This document shows, one piece after another, positions 46,039-58,140 of a stretch of DNA of 64,000 bases. A program made the translations under genes and the position numbers. Numbering within the stretch: position 1 is the stretch's first letter; each line of letters begins with the position of its first letter. This DNA comes from Burkholderia sp. WSM2232. GTDB lineage: Bacteria > Pseudomonadota > Gammaproteobacteria > Burkholderiales > Burkholderiaceae. Location: NCBI RefSeq assembly GCF_000472545.1, contig NZ_AWZV01000009.1, positions 62,001 through 126,000 of the forward strand. The letters are read 5' to 3'. The notes below the pieces were generated by a model. The model searched no databases. It saw nothing but the letters and a program-made list of their open reading frames with translations, and was not told the origin of the DNA.

Positions 46039-47223
46039 ATGACCCAATCCAAACTCAAACGGGCTTTGCAAACGCGCATCGTGCACCCGCAGGACGAACT
46101 CACGCCAGGCTTCGAGTCTTTTTCGATGCCGGTCACGCGCGCTTCGACGGTGGTCTTCCCGGACCTTGCGACCATGCGCGCACTCGACTGGAAAAACGAC
46201 GCCCAGTGGCGCTACGGCCTGCACGCCACGCCGACTTCTCTGGCACTCGCGCAGCGCCTCGCCGCGCTCGAAGGCGGCAATCATGCGTTATTGCAGCCCT
46301 CGGGTCTGTCGGCAATTTCAAACGTGTACTTCGGGCTAGTCAAAGCTGGCGACGACGTGCTGATTCCCGACAACGTCTATTCGCCGAACCGAGATCACGG
46401 CGACTGGCTCGCACGCGATTTCGGCGTGACGGCGCGTTACTACGATCCGATGATCGGAGCGGGGATCGCCGACCTGATCCAGCCGAACACGCGGCTCATC
46501 TGGCTGGAGGCGCCAGGCTCGGTCACGATGGAAGTGTCCGACGTGCCCGCGATCGCCGCCGCCGCGCGCGCGCGCAACGTGGTGACGGCAATCGACAACA
46601 CCTGGTCCGCGGGCCTCGCATTCCGGCCGTTCGATCACGGCGTGGACATTTCGGTGCAGGCGCTGACGAAATATCAGTCGGGTGGCGGCGACGTACTGAT
46701 GGGCGCCACGATCACCGTGGACCGCGAACTGCATCTGAAGCTGAAGGCGGCGCGCATGCGCATGGGTCTCGGCGTTTCGTCGGATGACTGCTCGCTGATT
46801 CTGCGCAGCCTGCCGACGATGCAGGTGCGCTTCCAGCAGCACGACCGCTCAGCGCTCGCACTTGCGCAATGGCTGAAGACGCGGCCGGAAATCGCGGCGG
46901 TGTTGCATCCCGCCATTGCCGACTGTCCGGGCCACGAGTTTTTCAAGCGCGACTTCACGGGTGCGGGCGGGCTTTTCTCCGTGGTGTTCGACGCTCGCTA
47001 CAACGCGGCGCAAATCGACCGGTTCTGCGAATCGCTCGAGCTTTTCGCTATCGGCTGGAGCTGGGGCGGCGCCCATAGCCTCGTCATGCCGTATGACATC
47101 GCGTCGATGCGCAGCGAAGCCAAATGGCCGCATCGCGGCACGCTGGTGCGGTTCTACGTCGGTCTGGAAGAAGAAGCGGATCTGCGCGCGGACATCGAGC
47201 AGTGTCTCGCGGCGCTTGCATAA
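46039..47223 (+). CDS. metC: Cystathionine beta-lyase MetC
   Basis: Predicted protein of 394 residues of the Cys/Met PLP-enzyme family. ALLQPSGLSAISNVYFGLV, TAIDNTWSAGLAF and the PLP lysine in QALTKYQSGGGDVLMGAT are present, and the C-terminal FAIGWSWGGAHSLVMPYD is typical of MetC rather than MetB. It cleaves cystathionine to homocysteine, pyruvate and ammonia in methionine synthesis. Confidence 0.93.
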   Translation: MTQSKLKRALQTRIVHPQDELTPGFESFSMPVTRASTVVFPDLATMRALDWKNDAQWRYGLHATPTSLALAQRLAALEGGNHALLQPSGLSAISNVYFGLVKAGDDVLIPDNVYSPNRDHGDWLARDFGVTARYYDPMIGAGIADLIQPNTRLIWLEAPGSVTMEVSDVPAIAAAARARNVVTAIDNTWSAGLAFRPFDHGVDISVQALTKYQSGGGDVLMGATITVDRELHLKLKAARMRMGLGVSSDDCSLILRSLPTMQVRFQQHDRSALALAQWLKTRPEIAAVLHPAIADCPGHEFFKRDFTGAGGLFSVVFDARYNAAQIDRFCESLELFAIGWSWGGAHSLVMPYDIASMRSEAKWPHRGTLVRFYVGLEEEADLRADIEQCLAALA

Positions 47224-47279
47224 AGAGCAGGTGAATCGGCGACGCAGTTGTGCGCTGGCGCGTCCAACTGCGTTGCGTA

Positions 47280-48125
47280 TTACGCCTCGAAGAGGGGCAG
47301 CAATCCGTCGAGCCCCACATAATTGAACGCGACGCTGGCTGCTTCGCGCACGACAGGCTTCGCGCGGAACGCGACCGACAGTCCCGCTTGTGCCATCATC
47401 TTCAGATCGTTGGAGCCGTCGCCCATTGCGATTGCACGCGACGGTTCGATACCCAGTTGCGCACACGTCTCGCGCAGCGTGCGTGCCTTGACATCCGCAT
47501 TGACTATCTCGCCGAGCACCTTGCCGGTCAGCTTGCCGTCGACAATTTCTAGCGTATTCGCACGCGTAAAGTCGAGGCCGAGCCGCCGCTTCAGTTTCTC
47601 GGTGAAGAAGTTAAAGCCGCCCGACACCAGCAGCGTCTTTAGCCCCGCTTGTCTCGCGCCCGCGAGCATGCGCTCGGCGCCCGGCGAGAGTTGCAGCCGC
47701 TCCTCGTACACGCGTTCGAGCGCGCTCGCGTCGAGCCCCTTCAGCAGTGCGACGCGGCGGGTCAGGCTTTCGTTGAAGTCTTTGATCTCGCCGCGCATCG
47801 CAGCCTCGGTGATCGCGGCTACTTCCGCTTTCAAGCCGCAAAAGTCGGCGATTTCGTCGATACACTCGATCGTAATCAGCGTGGAATCCATGTCCATTGC
47901 GACGAGGCCGAAATCGCCCAGCTTGCGGCCGGCTTCGACAAACGCGTAGTCCAGCCCATGCGTGCCGCAGTAGACGTCGAGGTCAGGGCGCTGCGCGAGG
48001 TCGGCGTCGGCAATGCGGATCGCGGTTGCGTCGAGGGCCGTGGCCTGCGAGCCGCGCGCGAGCGCGACGAGCGTTTTGTGGTGAGCGGCTGAAAGAGGCG
48101 TGGGGCTTTGGATGACGAGGTTCAT
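47280..48125 (-). CDS. serB: Phosphoserine phosphatase SerB
   Basis: Predicted protein of 281 residues of the HAD superfamily. The nucleophile motif is MDMDST with D78 and D80, then LLVSGGFNFFTEKL and AMGDGSNDLKMM near the C-terminus. It makes L-serine from O-phosphoserine. A short N-terminal domain (1-70) precedes the HAD core. It is divergent from the P450 gene across a repeat-bearing gap. Confidence 0.95.
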   Translation of the reverse strand: MNLVIQSPTPLSAAHHKTLVALARGSQATALDATAIRIADADLAQRPDLDVYCGTHGLDYAFVEAGRKLGDFGLVAMDMDSTLITIECIDEIADFCGLKAEVAAITEAAMRGEIKDFNESLTRRVALLKGLDASALERVYEERLQLSPGAERMLAGARQAGLKTLLVSGGFNFFTEKLKRRLGLDFTRANTLEIVDGKLTGKVLGEIVNADVKARTLRETCAQLGIEPSRAIAMGDGSNDLKMMAQAGLSVAFRAKPVVREAASVAFNYVGLDGLLPLFEA

Positions 48126-48170
48126 GAACGACGCATTGACGCAGAAATTGACACGGGATTAGAGCGGACC

Positions 48171-48268
48171 CGCGCAGGACTCGCGCATGACTCGCGCAGG
48201 AGACTCACGCAGGAGACTCGCGCAGCACCCACGCAGGACCCACGCACGACTCACGCAGGAACGCGCGG
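48171..48268. repeat. Degenerate 10-13-bp direct repeats
   Basis: About eight copies of CGCGCAGGACT-like units (variants CACGCAGGAGACT, CGCGCAGCACCC), with slightly varying length, in the divergent gap between serB and the P450 gene. They could bind a regulator or be slippage products. No unit is spaced like a CRISPR. Confidence 0.75.
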
Positions 48269-48369
48269 ACGCACGACTCGCACGGAAAATCCCGCTATTG
48301 TAACGGCTCGCGCCAGTGCAATCCGCGCGTGCCCGGTCCATACTGACAAATCGAACATGGAGACAACGC

Positions 48370-49602
48370 ATGCCCACCGCGACCGCCGGCGATCCAGCCG
48401 TTCTCGCGCGCGACTTCGATCTGCGCCATCTGAGCCCCGGGTTCTACGCGAACCCATACCCGGTCTACCACGCGCTGCGTACTCACGAGCCGGTCAAGCG
48501 TATGCCGGACGGTTCGCTCTTCCTCACGCGCTTTCGCGACGTGCAGGCTGTCTACCGCGACCCGAAAACCTTCAGCTCCGACAAGACCGTCGAGTTCCGG
48601 CCCAAGTATGGCGACTCGCCGCTCTACACGCATCACACCACGAGCCTCGTGTTCAACGATCCACCGCGTCATACGCGTGTGCGCAAGCTGATTGCCGGCG
48701 CCCTCACTGCGCGCGCAATCGCGGCCATGGAACCGGGTCTCGTGCGGCTCGTCGACGGCTTGCTCGACGCCGCGGCCGAACGCAGGCGCATCGATCTGAT
48801 CAGCGACTTCGCGTCGGCGATTCCGGTGGAGATCATCGGCAATCTGCTCGACGTGCCGCACGCCGAGCGCGCACCGTTGCGCGACTGGTCGCTCGCGATT
48901 CTCGGCGCGCTCGAACCGTCGCTCACCAGCGCGCAGTTCGAGCGTGGCAACCGCGCCGTCAGCGAGTTCGTCGACTATTTGCGCGATCTGGTTGCGCGGC
49001 GCCGGCGCGAGCCGGGCGATCCGCAGCACGACGTGTTGACGCGCCTGATTCAGGGCGAGGCCGGCGGCGAGCAATTGTCGGAGGAAGAACTGCTGCAGAA
49101 CTGCATTTTCATACTTAACGCAGGCCACGAAACCACCACTAACCTGATCGGCAACGGCCTCGTCACGCTGACTGAATGGCCGGAGCAGCGCGCGGCATTG
49201 CTCGCGGAACCTGGGTTGATCGAATCCGCGGTGGAGGAATGCCTGCGTTTCGAGAGTTCGAATCAACTCGGCAACCGCATGACGACTGTGGACACCGAAA
49301 TTGGCGGCTTGCCGGTTGCGCGCGGCACGCCGGTCACGCTGTGCATCGGCGCGGCCAATCGCGATCCCGACCAGTTCCCGGAGCCCGATCGCTTCGACAT
49401 TCGCCGCGAGCCGAACCGGCATCTCGCTTTCGGCTTCGGCATTCATCAATGCGCGGGGCTTTCGCTCGCGCGGCTCGAGGCGCGGATTGCCATCGGCCGC
49501 TTCGTGCAGCGCTTTCCTGCGTATCGGCTCGACGGCGAACCGCTACGCGGCGGGCGTGTGCGTTTTCGCGGCTTTGCCGAGGTGCCGCTGCTTTGCGCTT
49601 GA
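48370..49602 (+). CDS. Cytochrome P450
   Basis: Predicted protein of 410 residues, usual for bacterial class I P450s. I-helix AGHETTTNLIGN, ExxR region in VEECLRFESSNQ, and the haem loop FGFGIHQCAGLSLARLEARI with the axial Cys near 357. The opening DPAVLARDFDLRHLSPGFYA lacks a membrane anchor. Substrate unknown; no ferredoxin or reductase gene is adjacent. GGAGA precedes the ATG at 48370. Confidence 0.93.
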   Translation: MPTATAGDPAVLARDFDLRHLSPGFYANPYPVYHALRTHEPVKRMPDGSLFLTRFRDVQAVYRDPKTFSSDKTVEFRPKYGDSPLYTHHTTSLVFNDPPRHTRVRKLIAGALTARAIAAMEPGLVRLVDGLLDAAAERRRIDLISDFASAIPVEIIGNLLDVPHAERAPLRDWSLAILGALEPSLTSAQFERGNRAVSEFVDYLRDLVARRRREPGDPQHDVLTRLIQGEAGGEQLSEEELLQNCIFILNAGHETTTNLIGNGLVTLTEWPEQRAALLAEPGLIESAVEECLRFESSNQLGNRMTTVDTEIGGLPVARGTPVTLCIGAANRDPDQFPEPDRFDIRREPNRHLAFGFGIHQCAGLSLARLEARIAIGRFVQRFPAYRLDGEPLRGGRVRFRGFAEVPLLCA

Positions 49603-49985
49603 TGTGCCGGTGTTCAGACATTGAGGTCCGCTTGACGTGCCGATGATGCCGCATCGATGCGCGCTCGACGAGGTGCTCGACGATGCGCTCGAATCGACGG
49701 TCGAGGCGGCGATCGAGGCGGCGATTGAAGCGGGGATTGAAGCGGGGATTGAAGCGGGGATTGAAGCGACGATTGAAGCGACGATTGAAGCGGCGATTGA
49801 ATCGACGATCGAAGCGACGCTCCAAGCGGCTCCCGCAATGCGCCGGACTCCGTAGTTTTTGCCGCCCTCATGCAAGACTTACAGCGCGGCGCGCGCGGCT
49901 CGCAAGCGGCCCGCGCCGCGCGTTGCCGCAAAGCCGTGGCACGCTTGCTGCTTCGTCATGGGTCTTAGGCCCAGGGGAGCGCACG
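49603..49985. other. 383-bp gap between the P450 gene and ku
   Basis: Dominated by the 12-bp tandem repeat at 49691-49834. A small frame from 49643 to 49855 reads through it as an EAAI/EAGI repeat but has only a weak start. The end of the gap holds the ku ribosome binding site. Confidence 0.55.
49691..49834. repeat. 12-bp tandem repeat, about twelve units
   Basis: Units of GAAGCGGGGATT and variants, about twelve in all, non-coding or at most in a weak small frame. The same 12-bp period occurs at 7571, 21033 and 53245 with unrelated sequence. Confidence 0.88.
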
Positions 49986-51011
49986 ATGGCACACATGATC
50001 TGGAAAGGCGCGATCAGCTTCGGCCTTGTCCACGTACCGGTGCAGCTGTATCCGGCCACCCGGTCGGAGAAGGTCGGCTTCAATCTGCTCGATAAACGCA
50101 CGATCGACCCGGTCGGCTACAAGCAGATCAACAAACGCACCGGCAAGGATGTGACGCGCGATAACATCGTGCGCGGCTTCGAATACGAGAAGGACAAGTA
50201 TGTGGTCCTGAGCGACGAGGAAATCCGCGCGGCCAATCCCGAATCCACTCAGACCGTGGACATTCTGGCTTTCGTCGACGCACCCGACATCTCGTTTCTC
50301 TACCTCGACACGCCGTACTTCCTGACGCCGGATCGCAAGGGCGAAAAGGTCTATGCGCTGTTGCGCGAGGCGATGAAATCGTCAGGCAAGGTCGGCGTGG
50401 CAAGCGTCGTTCTGCATAACAAGCAGCATCTGGCCGCGCTGATTCCAGTCGGGCCGGTGCTCGCGCTGAATACGCTGCGCTGGGCCGAGGAGGTGCGCGA
50501 TTTCGACGAATTCAAGCTGCCTGCCGAAGGCGCCAAGGCCGCGGGTGTCAGCGCGCGCGAGCTGGACATGGCGCAGAAGCTGATCGACGACATGAGCGAC
50601 ACGTGGGACCCGTCGAAGTACCACGACACGTTCCGCGACGACATCATGGCGCTGGTCGATCGCAAGGTCCGCGAAGGCAAGACCGAGGAAATCACCGACA
50701 TCGAGGCACCGCGCGAAGCGCGCCAATCCGCCGACATTCTCGATCTGTCCGATCTGCTCAAGCGCAGCCTGGGGCGGGGCAAGAACAAGCCTGCGTCGGG
50801 CTCGCGCAAGCGCGCCGCAGAGGACGAAGCGGCCGACGGGGACGCCGATGCGGAAGACGGCGGCGGTTCGACGGCAGCGCGCAAAAAGCCGCGGGCCGCG
50901 CGTTCGACGGGCTCCGCCCGCACGTCCCGTAGCAGCAGCGGCAGTAGTAGCGGTGGCCGCGCCGCGACCAAGTCGACGACGGCGGCACGCAAGCGCCGGG
51001 CGGCGGCTTGA
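49986..51011 (+). CDS. ku: Non-homologous end-joining protein Ku
   Basis: Predicted protein of 341 residues. The core ring domain (1-260) opens MAHMIWKGAISFGLVHVPVQ and contains YKQINKRTGKDV and FDEFKLPAEG. A C-terminal tail of about 75 residues is Ser/Lys/Arg-rich and repetitive (SSSGSSSGGRAATKST), typical of DNA-contacting Ku tails. It binds double-strand ends and recruits LigD, encoded 223 bp downstream. GGGGAG precedes the ATG. Confidence 0.96.
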   Translation: MAHMIWKGAISFGLVHVPVQLYPATRSEKVGFNLLDKRTIDPVGYKQINKRTGKDVTRDNIVRGFEYEKDKYVVLSDEEIRAANPESTQTVDILAFVDAPDISFLYLDTPYFLTPDRKGEKVYALLREAMKSSGKVGVASVVLHNKQHLAALIPVGPVLALNTLRWAEEVRDFDEFKLPAEGAKAAGVSARELDMAQKLIDDMSDTWDPSKYHDTFRDDIMALVDRKVREGKTEEITDIEAPREARQSADILDLSDLLKRSLGRGKNKPASGSRKRAAEDEAADGDADAEDGGGSTAARKKPRAARSTGSARTSRSSSGSSSGGRAATKSTTAARKRRAAA

Positions 51012-51234
51012 CGAAGCGGCGCACGCGCAATGGAACCGGCAGCGTCTGCAACGGCGCGCAGCATCGTGTATCGAACAGTGCATCGACGCTCGCATCGAAC
51101 CGCGCACCCGGCACGACCTGGCGCGCTGCACGGACGCAAGCCTGCCCCCGTCCGACCGCTGGAACCACAGGAGCCAGGCGCACCGATAACGCGCCGCACC
51201 CCAGCGCCCACCTGAACCAGATGGAACCCGCGCC

Positions 51235-54315
<3,081 letters not shown>

Positions 54316-54351
54316 TGGCGCATCGAGGTCCCACAAGGCGGGGGAATGTAC

Positions 54352-54500
54352 TGGGCGGCACATAGGGCACATAGGGCACATAGGGCACATAGGGCACCGA
54401 GAGCGCAAAGGACACAGAGAGCGCACAGGACACAGAGAGCGCACAGGACACAGAGAGCGCAAGGGGCACAGAGAGCACCTAGGGCACATAGGTCACATAT
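54352..54500. repeat. 9-bp and 18-bp tandem repeats after ligD
   Basis: Four copies of the 9-bp unit CATAGGGCA are followed by four of an 18-bp unit (GAGAGCGCACAGGACACA and variants), then a degenerate end that returns to the 9-bp form. Units abut with no unique spacers. The tract is non-coding and starts 37 bases after the ligD stop. Confidence 0.85.
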
Positions 54501-54583
54501 AGGCACAAAGGAGCGCGAAGGCACATCGACCCGCGTGACGGCACGCATCTGCCGGATAACTTCAGGCAAACCAGGAGCACGCT

Positions 54584-54892
54584 ATGACTATGAAGAGCAC
54601 ACCGCAATCGTCGGACGGCGACAAGACCGCTGATCCACATGCACCGAAAGACCCGCACTCGTTGCAGGAAACAGCCGCGCCGCTGCCACACGAGAACGAC
54701 CAGAACACCGTGTCGCAGGACGACGAAGATCCGCGGCGCGTCGGCAAACAGGCGCACAGCGACGTCGAACGCGGACTCAAGGACACCGACCGCCGCGGCG
54801 GCGGCGAATACCAGGAAAAGACTCAGAACGATGCGCACGCCGACATCAATTCGGATGGCAAAGTGTCCGGTTCGAAGAGCGAGGAGCGCTGA
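54584..54892 (+). CDS. Small hydrophilic protein of unknown function
   Basis: Predicted protein of 102 residues, not recognised. It is highly charged, without hydrophobic segments or cysteines (ADPHAPKDPHSLQETAAPLP, later DVERGLKDTDRRGGGEYQEK), and is likely disordered, resembling small stress-induced proteins. CAGGAG sits 7 bases before the ATG, supporting real translation. Its place after ku-ligD suggests a stationary-phase or desiccation role, but that is inference. Confidence 0.65.
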   Translation: MTMKSTPQSSDGDKTADPHAPKDPHSLQETAAPLPHENDQNTVSQDDEDPRRVGKQAHSDVERGLKDTDRRGGGEYQEKTQNDAHADINSDGKVSGSKSEER

Positions 54893-55106
54893 TACGCGCC
54901 GCCTATTCGGCTCTTGACTCGTGCGGACGGCGGCGCCCGTAGCCCGGTACTCAACAGCGGGCGTCAATGGCGGCACCAAGATCCCGAACCCGGTAGCCGC
55001 CGAGCTGCGTCGCCCAAATCCGCGACCCAGGCCGGCGGCACGGCGGCGCCCAATCCCGCAACCCAAGCCACCAGCTTCGCAACCCGCACCGACCGTTGTG
55101 CCGCGC

Positions 55107-56069
55107 TCAAGCCGGTTCGGCGTCCCAATAAGGCGGGTCGCCGAAATGCCCGGCGAGAAAGTCAATGAAGGCGAGCGTCTTCGGCGGCACGAACGCGCGG
55201 CTGGGATACACCGCCCAGATCGCCACCTTCTCCGCAAGCGGATAGCTGTCGAGCACACTGACCAGTTCGCCGCTGCGCAGAAACGGCGCCACGTCCCATG
55301 TCGATTTGAGCGCTATGCCGAAACCCGCGAGCAACGCATCGCGGATCACTTCGCCGTTGTCGGTGACAAGGCGCCCGCTCACGCGCACATCGAGCGGTCC
55401 GGCAGGCGTCTCGAACGCCCAGTCGCGCTGGTCCGACAGAATCATGCATTCGTGCTGCACGAGGTCCGACGGATGATGCGGCGTGCCGCGCTCCGCCAGA
55501 TAGGAAGGCGCCGCGCACAGCACGCGCCGGTTCAGCGCAAGCCGCCGCGCGACCAGCGACGAATCCTTCAGCACGCCGATGCGAATCGCCACGTCGATGC
55601 CGGCATCGACGAGATCGATGATCTGATCGGTCAGCCGCAAATCGACGCTCACGCCCGGATAACGGCGCAGGAATTCGCCGACGACAGGAGACACATGCTG
55701 CCGCCCGAACGACGACGGCATCGACACGCGCAAGCGGCCTTGCGGCTCCGCTTGCCCACGGCCCACCGAGGCGCGCGCCGCGGCGGCCGCATCGAGCAGC
55801 GCTTCGGCGCGCGTCATGAACACTTCGCCGTCCTGCGTGAGACTGATGCGGCGCGTGGTGCGATGAAGCAGGCGGGCACCAAGCAGCTTCTCCAACTGCG
55901 CGATGCGTGCGCTCGCAACCGCCGCCGACAAGCCGAACTCCCGTCCGGCCGCCGACACGTTCGCAAGCAGCGCGGCTCGCACGAACAGGGCGACGTCGAG
56001 CAGATCGAGGCGCTCGCGCTCGCTGGCGGCCGGACGCGCATCGCGCAGCGTTGAGGAGACAGGGCGCAT
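55107..56069 (-). CDS. LysR family transcriptional regulator
   Basis: Predicted protein of 320 residues. The N-terminal helix-turn-helix (AGREFGLSAAVASARIAQLE) and the LLHRTTRRISLTQDGEVFM wing are typical, followed by the periplasmic-binding-like effector domain (GRLRVSMPSSFGRQHVSPVV). The ATG at 56069 has AGGA close upstream. It is divergent from the MDR gene at 56263 and probably controls it. Confidence 0.9.
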   Translation of the reverse strand: MRPVSSTLRDARPAASERERLDLLDVALFVRAALLANVSAAGREFGLSAAVASARIAQLEKLLGARLLHRTTRRISLTQDGEVFMTRAEALLDAAAAARASVGRGQAEPQGRLRVSMPSSFGRQHVSPVVGEFLRRYPGVSVDLRLTDQIIDLVDAGIDVAIRIGVLKDSSLVARRLALNRRVLCAAPSYLAERGTPHHPSDLVQHECMILSDQRDWAFETPAGPLDVRVSGRLVTDNGEVIRDALLAGFGIALKSTWDVAPFLRSGELVSVLDSYPLAEKVAIWAVYPSRAFVPPKTLAFIDFLAGHFGDPPYWDAEPA

Positions 56070-56108
56070 TTTCCTGAAAATCAAAAATATGTTTCAGAGA
56101 TTATGCCG

Positions 56109-56126
56109 CTTTTATCGTAATAAGAG
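56109..56126. promoter_or_regulatory. Candidate LysR operator
   Basis: An imperfect 18-bp dyad, CTTTTATCGTAATAAGAG, of the T-N11-A type lies in an A/T-rich patch 40 bases upstream of the lysR start, in the divergent gap. Confidence 0.5.
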
Positions 56127-56262
56127 ACGGCTTACGATCACTTCAACGGACTGGCGAATCCGCCAGAGTCGGCGCGCAAGGCCATAACGAAAGCCTTAGC
56201 CCATGCCGCCGGTCGCCGGATCGAACCCGCACTTAACCCGGACTCATCAAGGAACCTGAAAA

Positions 56263-57279
56263 ATGAAAGCAGTCGGCCTCTACCGCTATTTGCCTATCGA
56301 CAACGAAGAGGCGCTGATCGACGTCGATATTCCGAAACCCGAAGCCACCGGTCGCGATCTGCTGGTAAAGGTGGAAGCCATCTCGGTGAATCCGGTCGAC
56401 ACGAAAGTGCGCGCCCCCAAAGACACCGTCGAAAAAGAGCCGCGCGTGCTGGGCTGGGACGCCGCCGGCACAGTGGTCGCGGTGGGCCCCGAGGTTACGC
56501 TCTTCAAGGTGGGCGACCCGGTTTTCTATGCGGGCAGCATCACGCGGCCGGGCGCGAATAGCGAATTCCACCTGGTCGATGAGCGCATTGTCGGACGCAA
56601 GCCCGCCTCGCTCGATTTCACGCACGCGGCGGCCTTGCCGTTGACCGCGATCACCGCGTGGGAGGCGTTGTTCGATCGCCTTGGCGTCTCGCCGCAAGGC
56701 GCGCATGAAGGCCGCACGGTGCTGATCGTGGGCGGGGCGGGCGGCGTCGGCTCCATCGGCATTCAACTGGCCAGGCAGCTTGCAAAACTCAAGGTGATTG
56801 CGACCGCGTCGCGCCCCGAGTCGGCGAAATGGGCGACGGAGCTGGGCGCGGATCATATCGTCGATCATTTCGGCGACATGCCGGCGCAACTGAAGAAACT
56901 CGGCATCGGCCAGGTCGACTACGTGCTGATCTTCAACGACACGGACAAGAACTTCCCGGCCGCGGCCGAGCTCGTGAAGCCGCAGGGCAGCATTTGCACG
57001 ATCGTCGAAAACAGCAAGCCGGTGCCGGTCGAATTGCTGAAGGCAAAGAGCGCCGCGTTTCACTGGGAGTTCATGTTCACGCGTTCGATGTTCGGCACGC
57101 CCGACATGATCGAGCAGCACAAGCTCCTGACCGAGGTGGCGCGGCTCGTCGACGGCGGCATCTTGCGCACGACGGTCGGGCAGAATCTCGGCGCGATCAA
57201 TGCCGCGAACTTGCGCCGCGCGCATCGCCTGCTGGAGGAAGGGCGCGCGATCGGCAAGCTCGTATTGAGCGGCTTCTGA
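56263..57279 (+). CDS. Zinc-binding-alcohol-dehydrogenase-family (MDR) oxidoreductase
   Basis: Predicted protein of 338 residues: MKAVGLYRYLPIDNEEALID, AISVNPVDTKVRA, LGWDAAGTVVAVG and the nucleotide loop VLIVGGAGGVGSIGIQLARQ. No catalytic-zinc cysteines are in the usual places, so it belongs to the quinone-reductase-like branch. It probably reduces quinones or enones with NADPH. The divergent LysR gene is the likely regulator. Confidence 0.88.
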   Translation: MKAVGLYRYLPIDNEEALIDVDIPKPEATGRDLLVKVEAISVNPVDTKVRAPKDTVEKEPRVLGWDAAGTVVAVGPEVTLFKVGDPVFYAGSITRPGANSEFHLVDERIVGRKPASLDFTHAAALPLTAITAWEALFDRLGVSPQGAHEGRTVLIVGGAGGVGSIGIQLARQLAKLKVIATASRPESAKWATELGADHIVDHFGDMPAQLKKLGIGQVDYVLIFNDTDKNFPAAAELVKPQGSICTIVENSKPVPVELLKAKSAAFHWEFMFTRSMFGTPDMIEQHKLLTEVARLVDGGILRTTVGQNLGAINAANLRRAHRLLEEGRAIGKLVLSGF

Positions 57280-57479
57280 TAAAAGCCGGCAACGCAAGCG
57301 GGGTAACACCCGATGCCGCGCAGGCGCGCGCGGCATCGCTTGGCGGTAGACTGGTGGCGCATCATGCCAAAGCGGTTGCGTGCCTCGCGTCCGCTGCCGG
57401 CTGCCGCAGGCTCGACGCATGAACCTGTGCGCGGGGCGGCTCATGCGGGCATGCAGCGGCACAACAACGAGGTGACAGT

Positions 57480-58043
57480 ATGAGCCCCAGCTTCAAACTC
57501 TCCGCCGTTCCGGTTGTCGCTTCTCTCGCTTGCGCGCTGTCTTGCGGCATGCTCGCGCCGGCCGCGCAGGCGGCCACGCCCATCACCGTGACGTCGCAAT
57601 CGGCGCTCGACGGTCCGATCCGCTACACCGTTCGCGTCACGTCGAAACAGTTCGGCAATTCGCAGGAAACCCGCACGATCCGCTCGGGCCAGTCCGACGA
57701 CTTTACGTGGAAGACCGTGCCGCCTGGCGGCGCCGTTCCCGTAACCGAAGCATGCCCGAACTATGCGTCGCTGCCGCTCGACGCGAACGGCGCCATGATC
57801 CGGCAGACGCAGATACGTCTCGCGCCGGTCGTCGGCGAAGACGGCACCGCAACCGTGCAACTGAACTTCCAGGCCCACAAGCCGGACGGCACGAAGACCG
57901 TCACGGCCAATGGAAAATCGCTCAAGTGTCCGAACGATGTCAGTATGAGCCAGGTGCTGCGTTTCACGATGCCGGTGAACGGCAGCACGAAAACGTTGAC
58001 GCTCAGCGACGGTACGACCGTGGCGATCAGCGCGAAACGGTGA
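57480..58043 (+). CDS. Exported protein of unknown function
   Basis: Predicted protein of 187 residues, not recognised with confidence. A signal peptide (core VVASLACALSCGMLAPAA) is cleaved near QAA. The mature part is beta-rich and contains two cysteines (EACPNYASL and SLKCPNDVSM) that could form a disulfide. It resembles a group of small secreted proteins common in Burkholderia. GAGGTGA precedes the ATG. Confidence 0.75.
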   Translation: MSPSFKLSAVPVVASLACALSCGMLAPAAQAATPITVTSQSALDGPIRYTVRVTSKQFGNSQETRTIRSGQSDDFTWKTVPPGGAVPVTEACPNYASLPLDANGAMIRQTQIRLAPVVGEDGTATVQLNFQAHKPDGTKTVTANGKSLKCPNDVSMSQVLRFTMPVNGSTKTLTLSDGTTVAISAKR

Positions 58044-58072
58044 GGCCGAACTGCCTGGCTGCCTGGCTGTGG

Positions 58073-58102
58073 AACCGCAGAACCGCAGAGCCGCAGAACC
58101 GG
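58073..58102. repeat. 8-bp AACCGCAG direct repeat
   Basis: Three and a half copies of AACCGCAG in the short gap between the exported-protein gene and fetB. Minor. Confidence 0.6.
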
Positions 58103-58140
58103 CCGGATGACCCCGTCTCCGGCCTGAAGCCCCGCGCGGC

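Noticed and set aside
48171..48268. CRISPR-like repeats
   Set aside because: Repeats are short, degenerate and contiguous.
54352..54500. CRISPR array
   Set aside because: Units abut each other with no unique spacers, are only 9 or 18 bp, and no cas genes are present.
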